Assembly (NCBI RefSeq): GCF_009805585.1
Contig: NZ_VHIN01000001.1
Location: forward strand, 1 to 37,645
Direction of reading: 5' to 3'
DNA length: 37,645 nucleotides
Origin: Glutamicibacter sp. JC586
Lineage (GTDB): Bacteria; Actinomycetota; Actinomycetes; Actinomycetales; Micrococcaceae
The notes under the pieces were generated by a model, which saw only the letters and a list, made by a program, of their open reading frames with translations, made no database searches and was not told the origin of the DNA. Positions 16,901 through 25,427 of this stretch are shown piece by piece; within the stretch, counting starts at the first letter, position 1; the number at the start of each line of letters is the position of its first letter. The translations under genes were made by a program, and so were the position numbers.

Positions 16901-16988
16901 CGGATGGTAAGAGATTCGAACTCTTGGTACGGGGTTACCGCACACTAGTTTTCAAGACTAGCTCCTTCGGCCGCTCGGACAACCATCC
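16901..16988 (-). tRNA. tRNA-Ser(TGA)
   Basis: The reverse complement folds as an 88-nt class II tRNA with acceptor GGATGGT/ACCATCC, anticodon loop CTTGAAA (anticodon TGA), a long variable arm and discriminator G. It reads UCA and, by wobble, other UCN codons. Confidence 0.97.
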
Positions 16989-16998
16989 AACCCGAAAA

Positions 16999-17004
16999 AG
17001 TATA
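16999..17004 (-). promoter_or_regulatory. -10 element of tRNA-Ser(TGA)
   Basis: On the minus strand TATACT lies 10 bp before the tRNA 5' end. No strong -35 is seen at 16-18 bp upstream. Confidence 0.4.
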
Positions 17005-17038
17005 CGGCATGAACCCCCAATGAAAGGAATTGAGATCT

Positions 17039-18028
17039 GTGAGTGAAGCAATGAAGGCATACATCTACAACGGTGGCGGCGGACCAGAAGTTATCGAACT
17101 CACCCAAAGGTCGATTCCAGAGGTCAGCTCAGGTGAGGTGTTGATCAAGGTTGAAGCCTTCGGGCTGAACCGTGCCGACGTGCAACAACGTAAGGGGGTG
17201 TACCCACCACCCGAAGGTGCTAGTGATATTCCCGGGCTGGAGGTCGCTGGAACGATCGCCGCGCTCGGCGCGAATGTGACCGAGTGGAGGATCGGAACGA
17301 GGGTTGCGGCGCTGCTTGCCGGCGGCGGGTATGCGGAGTACGTAAACGTACCTGTTCAATTGCTGATGAACATCCCTCAGTCGCTGTCTACCGTCGAGGC
17401 GGCCGCGCTACCCGAAGTTTCAGCCACAGTCGTATCCAACCTCTTTATGGAGGGCTCGCTGGTCGAAGGACAAACCGTGTTGATTCACGGAGGTGCCGGA
17501 GGCATCGGCTCCATGGCAATTCAGCTAGCCAAGGCAGCTGGAGCACGAGTCATCGTGACCGCTTCTTCAGCAGAAAAGTTGGAATACTGCGCTCAACTGG
17601 GTGCTGATGCAGGGATCAATTACCGTGAAGAAGATTTTGTGCAGCGCGCGAAAGAGCTCACCGAAGACAGGGGAGTGGACCTGATCTTGGACGTAATTGG
17701 TGCCAAATATCTAGAGAGCAACATCAAGGCGCTCGCCGTCGGCGGTCGCGTTGTAGTGATCGGGTTACAAGGCGGAGCCAAGGGCGAGCTGAACTTGGGA
17801 ATGATGCTGGCTAAGCGAGCCCGGGTGATTGCGACAACGCTGCGATCGCGCCCATTGGTCGAAAAGACCGAGATCATTAAGCAGACCGTCGCACGGGTAC
17901 TGCCGTTGATCGACGCGGGCGAACTGTCTGTTAATCTCTCCAAGAGCTTCGAATTCTCCGAGTTGACTAGTGCGCATGAGTATTTCGACTCAGGCTCCCA
18001 CACCGGAAAAATTGTCGTTAAGGTTTAG
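17039..18028 (+). CDS. NAD(P)H-quinone oxidoreductase, PIG3 (TP53I3) family
   Basis: A 329-residue zinc-free medium-chain dehydrogenase. The segments NRADVQQRKGVYPPPEGASD and GLEVAGTI are characteristic of the PIG3-type quinone oxidoreductase family, and HGGAGGIGSMAIQLAKAAGA carries the NADPH-binding Rossmann motif. It reduces quinones with NADPH in the cytoplasm. No catalytic zinc cysteines are present, as expected. The start is uncertain: GTG at 17039 has AAAGGA about 10 nt upstream; ATG at 17051, giving the usual MKAYIY beginning, has no ribosome site; a TTG at 17030 lies too near the AAAGGA. It is a single-gene unit between a tRNA promoter and cstA. Confidence 0.9.
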   Translation: MSEAMKAYIYNGGGGPEVIELTQRSIPEVSSGEVLIKVEAFGLNRADVQQRKGVYPPPEGASDIPGLEVAGTIAALGANVTEWRIGTRVAALLAGGGYAEYVNVPVQLLMNIPQSLSTVEAAALPEVSATVVSNLFMEGSLVEGQTVLIHGGAGGIGSMAIQLAKAAGARVIVTASSAEKLEYCAQLGADAGINYREEDFVQRAKELTEDRGVDLILDVIGAKYLESNIKALAVGGRVVVIGLQGGAKGELNLGMMLAKRARVIATTLRSRPLVEKTEIIKQTVARVLPLIDAGELSVNLSKSFEFSELTSAHEYFDSGSHTGKIVVKV

Positions 18029-18136
18029 CTGATCACCCCTTCGACGCGTAAAGTGACAAAGTAGTCATAAAGGTGTGACAGGTCTTTTAAAGGGCGGTCA
18101 CGCACATCACTTGCTAAGTCTGAGGAGGATGCTCGC

Positions 18137-20371
18137 TTGAGTGCCCAAAATACTCTGCCCCCGGCAGGCGTAGACCCGGAAGTTGCCCAGCGCGAAGAAA
18201 AGCGTTGGACACCTTTGCGGATCACGATCTGGATCGCCATCGCGCTAGTTGGTGGCGTCGCCTGGTCGGTCCTCGCGTTTTCGCGCGGGGAGACCATCAA
18301 CGCGATTTGGTTCGTCTTCGCGGCGATCGCCACGTACCTGATCGCTTATCGTTTCTATTCGAAATTTATCGAGCGCAAGATTACGAAGCCTGATGATTTC
18401 CGTGCTACTCCGGCGGAGAGCGTGAACAATGGTCGCGACTTCGTGCCTACCGACCGTCGGGTACTCTTCGGACACCACTTTGCGGCCATCGCCGGGGCGG
18501 GTCCACTGGTAGGGCCGATCTTGGCCGCCCAAATGGGATACCTTCCGGGAACCATTTGGATCATTGTTGGTGTAGTGCTGGCCGGTGCGGTGCAGGACTA
18601 CCTGGTGATGTTCTTCTCGATGCGCCGTGGTGGACGCTCGCTGGGTCAAATGGCTCGTGAAGAACTTGGCTTGGTCGGTGGTACCGCGGCACTGATCGCG
18701 ACCCTGACCATCATGATCATCATTACCGCGATCTTGGCGCTGGTTGTGGTTAATGCTTTGGGCGAATCAGCCTGGGGCGTTTACTCCGTGGGCCTGACTA
18801 TCCCGATCGCTTTGTTCATGGGCATCTACCTACGATTCATCCGTCCGGGCAAGGTTCTGGAAATCTCCATTATCGGCTTTGTGCTGTTGATGTTCGCGAT
18901 CATCTCAGGTCGTTGGATTGCTGAATCACCGTGGGGTGCCGAGTTCTTCCATCTGGATCGCACCACCATTGCTTGGGCCATCATTATCTACGGCATCATC
19001 GCCGCAGTTCTTCCGGTCTGGCTGCTCTTGGCACCGCGTGACTACCTGTCCACGTTCATGAAGATCGGCGTGATCGCGCTTTTGGCAGTAGCCATCATCA
19101 TTGTTCGCCCTGAGATCACGGTTCCGGCGTTCTCCGAGTACGCTTCACGTGCCGACGGGCCAGTTGTTTCGGGTCATATCTTCCCGTTCTTGTTTGTCAC
19201 TATTGCTTGTGGCGCTTTATCCGGATTCCATGCCTTGATCTCCTCGGGTACCACACCCAAGCTGGTTGAGAAAGAAAAGCAGACCCGCTTCTTGGGTTAT
19301 GGCGGCATGCTGATGGAGTCCATGGTGGCGATCATGGCGTTGGTTGCAGCAATCTCGATTGACCGTGGCGTGTACTTCGCGATGAACTCTTCCGCGGCGG
19401 CCACCGGTGGAACCGTGGAAACCGCGGTTGCGTTTGTGAACTCCCTAGGCTTGGCTGGCGTGAACCTACAGCCTGACACCTTGACTGAATTGGCCACGAA
19501 CGTGGGTGAGACCAGCGTGGTCTCGCGTACCGGTGGTGCACCAACCTTGGCCGTGGGTATTGCTCACATCATGCACCAGTGGTTTGGTGGCACCGCGATG
19601 ATGGGCTTCTGGTACCACTTCGCCATCATGTTCGAAGCACTGTTTATCCTCACCGCTGTGGATGCTGGTACTCGTGTAGCGCGCTTCATGCTGCAGGACA
19701 CCATCGGTAACTTCTTCCCTAAGTTCAAGGACACCTCATGGCGTCCAGGGGTGTGGATCTGCACCCTGGTCATGGTTGCTGGGTGGGGTTACATTTTGAT
19801 TTTGGGCGTGACCGACCCGCTGGGCGGAATCAACACGTTCTTCCCACTGTTCGGCATTGCTAATCAGTTGTTGGCAGCCATCGCGTTGGCCGTAGTCATG
19901 ACGATTATCGCCAAGCGCAACAATTTCAAATACCTTTGGGTTGTCGCCCTTCCACTGGTCTTCACCGTGGTGGTCACCTTTGTTGCCAGCTGGCAGAAGA
20001 TTTTCTCGACCGATACCAAGGTCGGTTACTTCGCTAATCACAACGCCTATAAAGAAGCGCTTGCCAACGGAGAGACCTCCCTGGGATCCGCGAAAAGCGT
20101 GGAAGCCATGGAAGCTGTGGTTCGCAATACCGGAGTCCAGGGCTGGCTCTCGGTGCTGTTCTTGCTCTTGACTGCAGTGGTGATCGTTACTGCTGTTTTG
20201 GCCACGATCAAGGCCAAGAAAAATGGCGGTGGCAACAATACCGAAGATCCGGTCGTACCATCCAAGATGTACGCACCGGCTGGGTTGATTTCTACTCCCG
20301 CTGAGAAGGAGTTGGAAAAGGCCTGGAAGCAGGTTCCAGCCGAATCACAAATCCAGCGTGGCGGTCATTAG
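18137..20371 (+). CDS. cstA: Carbon starvation protein A, peptide/pyruvate transporter family
   Basis: A 744-residue membrane protein with about sixteen hydrophobic segments. It has the CstA signatures YRFYSKFIERKI near the N-terminus, RRVLFGHHFAAIAGAGPLVG, and GFHALISSGTTPKLVEKE. CstA and its relatives take up peptides or pyruvate when carbon is short. The hydrophilic N-terminus of about 30 residues and a tail of about 55 residues are cytoplasmic. The start is a TTG with GGAGGA 7-8 nt upstream; no ATG or GTG fits as well. A YbdD-type gene starts two bases after the stop, which is the usual partner. The 108 bp upstream show a TGAC-N6-GTCA inverted repeat but no proper CRP site. Confidence 0.96.
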   Translation: MSAQNTLPPAGVDPEVAQREEKRWTPLRITIWIAIALVGGVAWSVLAFSRGETINAIWFVFAAIATYLIAYRFYSKFIERKITKPDDFRATPAESVNNGRDFVPTDRRVLFGHHFAAIAGAGPLVGPILAAQMGYLPGTIWIIVGVVLAGAVQDYLVMFFSMRRGGRSLGQMAREELGLVGGTAALIATLTIMIIITAILALVVVNALGESAWGVYSVGLTIPIALFMGIYLRFIRPGKVLEISIIGFVLLMFAIISGRWIAESPWGAEFFHLDRTTIAWAIIIYGIIAAVLPVWLLLAPRDYLSTFMKIGVIALLAVAIIIVRPEITVPAFSEYASRADGPVVSGHIFPFLFVTIACGALSGFHALISSGTTPKLVEKEKQTRFLGYGGMLMESMVAIMALVAAISIDRGVYFAMNSSAAATGGTVETAVAFVNSLGLAGVNLQPDTLTELATNVGETSVVSRTGGAPTLAVGIAHIMHQWFGGTAMMGFWYHFAIMFEALFILTAVDAGTRVARFMLQDTIGNFFPKFKDTSWRPGVWICTLVMVAGWGYILILGVTDPLGGINTFFPLFGIANQLLAAIALAVVMTIIAKRNNFKYLWVVALPLVFTVVVTFVASWQKIFSTDTKVGYFANHNAYKEALANGETSLGSAKSVEAMEAVVRNTGVQGWLSVLFLLLTAVVIVTAVLATIKAKKNGGGNNTEDPVVPSKMYAPAGLISTPAEKELEKAWKQVPAESQIQRGGH

Positions 20372-20373
20372 TC

Positions 20374-20565
20374 ATGGCTTCGTTGTTGGAGCGGTTGGGG
20401 CAGGCTAAGAGGTTTGTTGATGGGGTTCTAGGTGCAGATAAATATCAGCACTACTTAGAACATCACCAGCGCAATCATCCTGACCGGCAACCGATGAATG
20501 AACGTGAGTTCTGGAAAGACTACACCGACTGGCAAGAAAAAAACCCTGAAGGACGTTGCTGCTAG
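20374..20565 (+). CDS. ybdD: YbdD/YjiX family small protein
   Basis: This 63-residue cytoplasmic protein belongs to the YbdD/YjiX family, which is found next to CstA/BtsT transporters. The pattern is a first helix (LLERLGQAKRFVDGVLG), then YQHYLEHHQRNHPDRQPM, then EREFWKDYTDWQEKNP and a terminal GRCC; the final Cys-Cys is typical of the family. The ATG is two bases beyond the cstA stop, so it is translationally coupled. Its role is thought to be in transporter function or regulation but is not well known. A hairpin terminator follows. Confidence 0.9.
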   Translation: MASLLERLGQAKRFVDGVLGADKYQHYLEHHQRNHPDRQPMNEREFWKDYTDWQEKNPEGRCC

Positions 20566-20578
20566 GTGCAGATAGAGT

Positions 20579-20618
20579 CGGCCTCGAACTATCCGTATTT
20601 TCGGATGTTTCGAGGCCG
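20579..20618 (+). terminator. Terminator of the cstA-ybdD operon
   Basis: A 17-bp stem beginning CGGCCTCGAA with two mismatches and a short T-rich loop, followed by GTTTCGTTTTA. Confidence 0.8.
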
Positions 20619-20712
20619 GTTTCGTTTTATGTCGTTGTCGAAAGCTTTTGCCCGCTTCGCTCCCGGTAGGCTATAAGCATTGTTCTTTGTTCCTCGGTAG
20701 TAGAGAAGTGTC

Positions 20713-21162
20713 ATGGCGTTCTTTTCACGACTTCGCGCTCAGCGCGCAGCCACTCGCGATCTTGGCGAGGGTGTCTGGCGTCGTGCACACGATCGGTTCC
20801 AACGCTCCTTGGATCGGGTCTTTCAAGTGATTGAGGGAATCGCGGATGACGAGGTCTATAACCAGCTGGTCAAAGAAGCCAATGAAATGGCGGAGTTGTT
20901 GCCGACGGTTCGCCAGATCTGCTGTGCCGCGCAGCGGGTGACCCCGAGCGACGACGAACAAATTCCGCAAGCTACCGCGGGTGTTCACCGCAGCCTGACC
21001 AAGTCGGCTAACGACTTGGCTACCACCGCGCAAGTGATTGCGATGATGCGTATGCAAGCCGAAGCCGGCGGGCAAGTTGATATTAACGCGGTGCAACATC
21101 GGGCGCGATTAGTTAAGGAAGATGTCAGCGCAGCCGCTTCCTTGTTCGCTGATAATGAATAA
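20713..21162 (+). CDS. Uncharacterised helical protein
   Basis: I do not recognise a named family. The 149-residue product is predicted almost all-helical: a basic N-terminus (MAFFSRLRAQRAATRD), an amphipathic helix FQRSLDRVFQVIEGIAD, then EANEMAELLPTVRQICCAAQ with two neighbouring cysteines, and a C-terminal helix with MMRMQAEAGG and HRARLVKEDVSAA. There is no signal peptide or membrane segment. A weak AGAAG stands in the ribosome-site position. It is alone between the cstA terminator and the aldo/keto reductase gene, and codon use looks like that of its neighbours. It looks like a conserved actinobacterial protein, but a function cannot be given. Confidence 0.75.
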   Translation: MAFFSRLRAQRAATRDLGEGVWRRAHDRFQRSLDRVFQVIEGIADDEVYNQLVKEANEMAELLPTVRQICCAAQRVTPSDDEQIPQATAGVHRSLTKSANDLATTAQVIAMMRMQAEAGGQVDINAVQHRARLVKEDVSAAASLFADNE

Positions 21163-21231
21163 TTGAGATTTGCCGATCACCTCGGCGCTCACGCCTAGAA
21201 TTTGGGCGGACTGGTGAACTAAGTTGGTTGC

Positions 21232-22074
21232 ATGACCCAATCAATTCCAGCAAGTAAGTTCCTCGACGGAAAAACTATCGACCAGCTCGGTTTCGGCGTC
21301 TGGCAGGTCGCCGATGATGAAGCTGAGATCGCGGTCGGTAAGGCGCTCAAGGCCGGTTACCGCCATCTCGACACCGCAAAGATCTATGGAAACGAAGCCG
21401 GCGTTGGCCGTGCAGTGGCCGCCAGCGGTATTGCCCGCGAAGATCTTTTCATCACCACCAAGGTCTGGAACGCAGATCAGGGATTCGACAAGACGCTGGC
21501 AGCGGCCGACGCATCCCTGGAGCGTCTCGGCCTCGATTATGTGGATCTGTACCTCATCCACTGGTTGCAGCCTAAGCAGGGTACCTACGTGGACACTTGG
21601 AAGGCGCTGATCCAGCTGCAGAAGGATGGCAAGGCCAAGTCCATCGGTGTCTGCAACTTCACCGTAGAAGCCCTTGAGGAGCTCTACACCGAAACCGGCG
21701 TACGTCCGGTAATCAACCAGGTTGAGACCCACCCTTACTTCCCACAGGCTGAACTTCGCGCCTACGAAGCTGAGCACGGCATTCTGCATGAATCATGGTC
21801 CCCTTTGGGACAGGGCGGTGATCTACTCAAGGAACCACTGCTGGCAGAAATCGCCAAGAAGCACGAAGCCACAGTGGCACAGGTAGTCATTGCATGGCAC
21901 CTAGCTTTGGGCAATGTGGTGATCCCGAAGTCGGTCACCGACTCACGCATTGTTGAGAACTTCGAGTCGTTGAATGTGAAGCTTGACGCTGAAGATCTTG
22001 AAGCAATTGCCACCTTGGATCGTGGTCCAGAAGGACGCATCGCAGCTGACCCTGCCACCGCCGACTTCGCTTAA
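21232..22074 (+). CDS. Aldo/keto reductase (2,5-diketo-D-gluconate reductase type)
   Basis: A 280-residue NADPH-dependent aldo/keto reductase with a complete catalytic tetrad: Asp47 in YRHLDTA, Tyr52 in IYGNE, Lys77 in TTKVW and His110 in YLIHW. GVCNF and VIPKSV mark the substrate loop and the phosphate-binding end of the barrel. It reduces aldehydes, diketones or sugar ketoacids in the cytoplasm; the particular substrate cannot be told. No Shine-Dalgarno is visible, but TAAGTT lies exactly 6 nt before the ATG, so the mRNA is probably leaderless. It is a single-gene unit with a long hairpin behind it. Confidence 0.93.
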   Translation: MTQSIPASKFLDGKTIDQLGFGVWQVADDEAEIAVGKALKAGYRHLDTAKIYGNEAGVGRAVAASGIAREDLFITTKVWNADQGFDKTLAAADASLERLGLDYVDLYLIHWLQPKQGTYVDTWKALIQLQKDGKAKSIGVCNFTVEALEELYTETGVRPVINQVETHPYFPQAELRAYEAEHGILHESWSPLGQGGDLLKEPLLAEIAKKHEATVAQVVIAWHLALGNVVIPKSVTDSRIVENFESLNVKLDAEDLEAIATLDRGPEGRIAADPATADFA

Positions 22075-22084
22075 GTCAGCAAAA

Positions 22085-22132
22085 TGCACGAGGGCCCCTC
22101 GGATTATTAGAAATCCGAGGGGCCCTCGTGCA
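22085..22132 (+). terminator. Long hairpin after the aldo/keto reductase gene
   Basis: A 21-bp perfect GC-rich stem (TGCACGAGGGCCCC...) with a 6-nt loop. No T run follows on the plus strand. It is probably a terminator by position. Confidence 0.7.
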
Positions 22133-22167
22133 ACCTAACCATCGGCACACCCTGAGGAGAACCGGCC

Positions 22168-22482
22168 ATGCACAAACTCGTTGTCCTATATCCAGAACCA
22201 ACTGATCGTGAAGCATTCGTCAGCTACTACGAACAAACCCATCTGCCACTAGCGACAAAGCTCCCCGGGCTTCATTCATGGCGGTACTCAACAGAAATTT
22301 CTCCGGATGCGCAAGGCAACCCAGGTGCGTACTTCGCAATTTTTGAGGCCGAATTTGAGAGCGTTGCAACCTTCCGTGCTGCCATGGGCTCGCCAGAGGG
22401 TCAGGCAGTGGCCGCGGATGTTCCCAACTACGCTACCGGTGGCGCGATCACGCTCGACTATGAGGTTAGCGGCGGAAACTAA
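22168..22482 (+). CDS. EthD-domain protein
   Basis: A 104-residue ferredoxin-like-fold protein of the EthD family. It starts MHKLVVLYPEPTDREAFVSYYEQTHLPLA, the family's strand-helix with the FxxYYxxxHxPLA motif, and continues GLHSWRYS and YFAIFEAEFES. EthD proteins are small dimeric beta-barrels associated with degradation of ethers or with polyketide-type reactions; the substrate here is unknown. Translation starts after a good GAGGAGA site. It may stand alone, as a hairpin lies on each side. Confidence 0.88.
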   Translation: MHKLVVLYPEPTDREAFVSYYEQTHLPLATKLPGLHSWRYSTEISPDAQGNPGAYFAIFEAEFESVATFRAAMGSPEGQAVAADVPNYATGGAITLDYEVSGGN

Positions 22483-22510
22483 TCCCCGATAGGCCCACGT
22501 CTGAGAAGCG

Positions 22511-22550
22511 AAAAACCCGGAATCAAGCGTCAGCATGATTCCGGGTTTTT
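22511..22550. terminator. Bidirectional terminator between the EthD gene and tRNA-Thr
   Basis: A 15-bp perfect stem AAAAACCCGGAATCA/TGATTCCGGGTTTTT with a 10-nt loop. It has T runs in both directions and lies between two convergent genes. Confidence 0.9.
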
Positions 22551-22559
22551 CTTCACATG

Positions 22560-22631
22560 AGCCCCCTGCCGGATTTGAACCGGCGACCTGCTCTTTACGA
22601 GGGAGCTGCTCTACCCCTGAGCTAAGGAGGC
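22560..22631 (-). tRNA. tRNA-Thr(CGT)
   Basis: The reverse complement folds as a 72-nt cloverleaf with acceptor GCCTCCT/AGGGGGC, anticodon loop CTCGTAA (anticodon CGT) and T arm GGTTCAAATCC. The top base pair of the anticodon stem, next to the loop (31-39), is a C-A mismatch. It reads ACG. Confidence 0.94.
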
Positions 22632-22657
22632 CTGCACCTGCAAACAGGCACCACGTC

Positions 22658-22687
22658 ACTTTATCCGAGTATTTGTCTGAACGTCAA
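22658..22687 (-). promoter_or_regulatory. Promoter of tRNA-Thr(CGT)
   Basis: On the minus strand TTGACG (22682-22687) and TAAAGT (22658-22663) are separated by 18 bp, about 27 bp upstream of the tRNA. Confidence 0.6.
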
Positions 22688-22713
22688 AACGAGGATGACA
22701 TGATCATGCCCAA

Positions 22714-24249
22714 TCAGCATTGAGTATCGGCTGCCGGAACTTTCCCATCAATTAGGTATCCGTCCACTGCGCTGGTGATGCAGTCGTTGGACCGTCCATA
22801 GGCCGTGTGACCATGACCGTTGTAGGTTAACAAGGTGGCGTTATCCAATTGTTGCGCCAGCGACTGCGACCACTTATATGGGGTCGCTGGATCTCCGGTC
22901 GTGCCGACCACCAAAATCTCGTTGGAGCCCTTGGCATGGAGCTCTTCGGCATGTCCGGTGGCTTTGTGGTCCCATACATCACAAGCGATTTCACCGTAGG
23001 ACAGGTACTTGCCAAGCGTCGGAGCAACCCGCATAAGATCTGTTGCTTCCTTACCCATCGCCGCACTGTTGGCATTCATCGGGCGGTCTAGGCAATTGAT
23101 GGCCGTAAATGCATCCGAAGAGTTCGACGTGTACGTTCCATCGTCCTGTCGGTCGGCAGACATGTCAGCAAATCCAAGAATGCTATCGACGTTTCCATCG
23201 TTAACTGCGTCTGCCATAGCCTGAGTGAGGTAGGACCAGTTCGAATTGTCATAGAGCGGCAAGATGAAGCCATTAACAAAATCGATGATCGGCACGGTGC
23301 GTCCATCGCTAGAAACCATTGGCTGGTTCTCGACCTGGGCGAAGAACTGCTGGAGCTGAACCTTCGCCTCAGCGACGGTTCCAGTGAATGGGCAGTTTGC
23401 TGATTCGACGCACTGAGCGAGCCAAGCATCGATCTCTTTTTCAAAGCCGACGGCTTGAGCCTTGGTCAGCTCCGATGCCTGATTTGTTGGATCCATGGCT
23501 CCATCGAGCACAAATTTTCCAACCTTTTTAGGGAAGAGATCCGCATAGGTTGCACCGAGGAACGTGCCGTAAGAAAAACCTAGGTAGTCCAGCTGTTTGT
23601 CGCCCAATGCAGCGCGGATGACATCCATATCTTTGGCAGCAGAGACGGTATCAACATGTCCTAGAAGATCTCCGGTGTTCGTCGCGCAGGCAGCAGCGTA
23701 CTCATCGGTTTCTTTAATAATTTGCACCTGGTCTTCGGGTAACCAAGCGCGCAAGTTCTCTTGTCGCCCACTATCCATTTCTGCATCGCTTTGGCAGGTC
23801 ACCGGTGAACTCTTACCCACCCCACGCGGATCAAAACCAACGACGTTGAACGAGGACATCAGATCATCACTGAACATCAGTTGCACGGACGAAGCGACCA
23901 TATCCAGGCCTGAGCCGCCCGGGCCACCCGGGTTGATGAGCAAATTTCCGGTAGCGTTCTCTGCCCCGCGACGATTCAGCGAAAGCTCGATGCTTTGACC
24001 TGTTGGATTCGCATAGTCCAGTGGAACTTTAATCGTGGAGCATTCGAGGGTACCCCCGCAGTTTTCCCACTCCAGTTTCTGAGAGTAGTAATCCTTCAGA
24101 CCTTCCGGCGCCACCTCACTACTGCTCTGAGTGGCACTCGAATCATCGACTTGCGGAGCACTGGATCCGGCGGAACAACTTGTCAGACCAACTAAGGCGA
24201 GGACGGACCCCACTGCTGCTAACCGCATCTTGAGTGAGCGTACAGGCAC
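22714..24249 (-). CDS. Secreted lipoprotein alpha/beta hydrolase, tripeptidyl-aminopeptidase-like (S33/TAP)
   Basis: A 511-residue exported hydrolase. The first 25 or so residues form a lipoprotein signal peptide (MPVRSLKMRLAAVGSVLAL, lipobox LTSC), followed by a Ser-rich linker. The catalytic part has NPGGPGGSG (oxyanion region), FDPRGVGKSSPV and the nucleophile elbow GFSYGTFLG (near residue 225), then the TAP-like C-terminal domain with VVGTTGDPATPYKWSQSLA and NGHGHTAYG, which carry the acid and histidine. It probably trims peptides outside the cell. The GTG start has AGGAGA 8 nt upstream. It follows holB by 23 bp on the same strand, so it may share the tmk-holB transcript. Confidence 0.92.
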   Translation of the reverse strand: MPVRSLKMRLAAVGSVLALVGLTSCSAGSSAPQVDDSSATQSSSEVAPEGLKDYYSQKLEWENCGGTLECSTIKVPLDYANPTGQSIELSLNRRGAENATGNLLINPGGPGGSGLDMVASSVQLMFSDDLMSSFNVVGFDPRGVGKSSPVTCQSDAEMDSGRQENLRAWLPEDQVQIIKETDEYAAACATNTGDLLGHVDTVSAAKDMDVIRAALGDKQLDYLGFSYGTFLGATYADLFPKKVGKFVLDGAMDPTNQASELTKAQAVGFEKEIDAWLAQCVESANCPFTGTVAEAKVQLQQFFAQVENQPMVSSDGRTVPIIDFVNGFILPLYDNSNWSYLTQAMADAVNDGNVDSILGFADMSADRQDDGTYTSNSSDAFTAINCLDRPMNANSAAMGKEATDLMRVAPTLGKYLSYGEIACDVWDHKATGHAEELHAKGSNEILVVGTTGDPATPYKWSQSLAQQLDNATLLTYNGHGHTAYGRSNDCITSAVDGYLIDGKVPAADTQC

Positions 24250-24272
24250 TGTATGTGTCTCCTAGGGTGGGG

Positions 24273-25427
24273 TTAGCGTCGGCCAGGTTGAGGCAAAAGT
24301 CGGGTCATCAAGGCTTCAAGAGCCATGAGTTGATTGACGTTAGCAGCGAGTCGACTGCGCGTCTGATTAATCGCGTCGAGCTGTGCAAGGGACTTCTCGG
24401 TGTTTTGTCCCTTGGCGTAGTTTTCAAGTTTCTCACGCAGGTGTTCGTTGATCAGCTCAATGCCGGTGCCGAGCTGAATGCTTAACACATCACGGAAGAA
24501 GGTCGTCAGGTCGGTCAGCGTACGGTCCAGTGCATCAAAGCTGGCGCGTCGAGCAAAGCGCTTGGCATCATCTTCCAGCGCTTTGAACTGACCGCGCAGT
24601 CCCGGTGGAATCGTCTCTTCCGGACCGATGCCATTGGCATGACGTAGCTGGTCAGTCTTGCGCTGCAAATCGGTGCCCGTAATGTTTTCGGCACGCTCGG
24701 TAGCCAGCTTGGAGATTTCCGCGGCGGCTGCCATAGCCTGGGGCAAAGTGGTGGTGCGCAGTGGAAGCGTGACCACTTTCTCGCGTTGCAGGCGAGCCTG
24801 TTCGTCACGAGCTAGCATCCGGGCAACACCAATGTGAGACTGCGAAACCCTGGCGGCAAACAGTGCTTGCTGCTCATTCAGCCCGTCGCGGCGCACTAAC
24901 AGGTCAGCGACGTCGTTGGTCGAGGGAACCGAAAGATTCACCGCACGGCACCGCGAACGGATGGTCACCAAGACATCGGCAGGGGAGGGAGCGCAGAGGA
25001 TCCAGATCATCTTGGCCGGTGGCTCTTCGATGGCCTTGAGCAAGACATTGGTGCTTCGCTCGGACATGCGGTCTGCATCTTCGATAATGATGATGCGCCA
25101 GCGCCCGGTGCTTGAACTTTCTTGCGCTCGGGTAATCAGGTGGCGGACATCAGCTATCTGGTACTCGAACTTGTCCGTAGAAATAAACGACACGTCCGGG
25201 TGCCCGGAGGAAAGCACGAGTTTGCAGTTTTCGCACTCGCCACAGCCTGCTGGAGTGTTAGTGCACTGCAAGGCGGCGGCAAATGCGCGAGCTGCCGTGG
25301 TGCGCCCTGAACCCGGAGGGCCCGTGAGCAGCCAAGCATGGGTGGGATTGCCATGATCAACTTCCGCGGTCAACGTCTGAATCACTCGCTCCTGACCGGC
25401 GAGATCGGCAAAGACCGGCCGGCTCAC
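24273..25427 (-). CDS. holB: DNA polymerase III subunit delta'
   Basis: A 384-residue AAA+ clamp-loader subunit. It begins VFADLAGQERVIQTL, with the P-loop-like GPPGSGRT (36-43), a zinc-binding CGECENC group and preceding cysteines (55-68), and IIIEDADRMSERSTNVLLKAIEEPP as the Walker B and sensor region. The clamp loader puts the beta ring on DNA during replication. The P-loop Lys is an Arg, which fits the delta' subunit, not an ATP-hydrolysing one, and helps to separate it from DnaX. The GTG start overlaps the tmk stop as GTGA, a well-known gene pair in Actinobacteria. Confidence 0.95.
   Translation of the reverse strand: MSRPVFADLAGQERVIQTLTAEVDHGNPTHAWLLTGPPGSGRTTAARAFAAALQCTNTPAGCGECENCKLVLSSGHPDVSFISTDKFEYQIADVRHLITRAQESSSTGRWRIIIIEDADRMSERSTNVLLKAIEEPPAKMIWILCAPSPADVLVTIRSRCRAVNLSVPSTNDVADLLVRRDGLNEQQALFAARVSQSHIGVARMLARDEQARLQREKVVTLPLRTTTLPQAMAAAAEISKLATERAENITGTDLQRKTDQLRHANGIGPEETIPPGLRGQFKALEDDAKRFARRASFDALDRTLTDLTTFFRDVLSIQLGTGIELINEHLREKLENYAKGQNTEKSLAQLDAINQTRSRLAANVNQLMALEALMTRLLPQPGRR

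Noticed and set aside
18040-18136. CRP site upstream of cstA
   Set aside because: GTGAC and GTCAT are present, but the spacing between GTGA and TCA is 8 bp instead of 6, and the right arm is incomplete.
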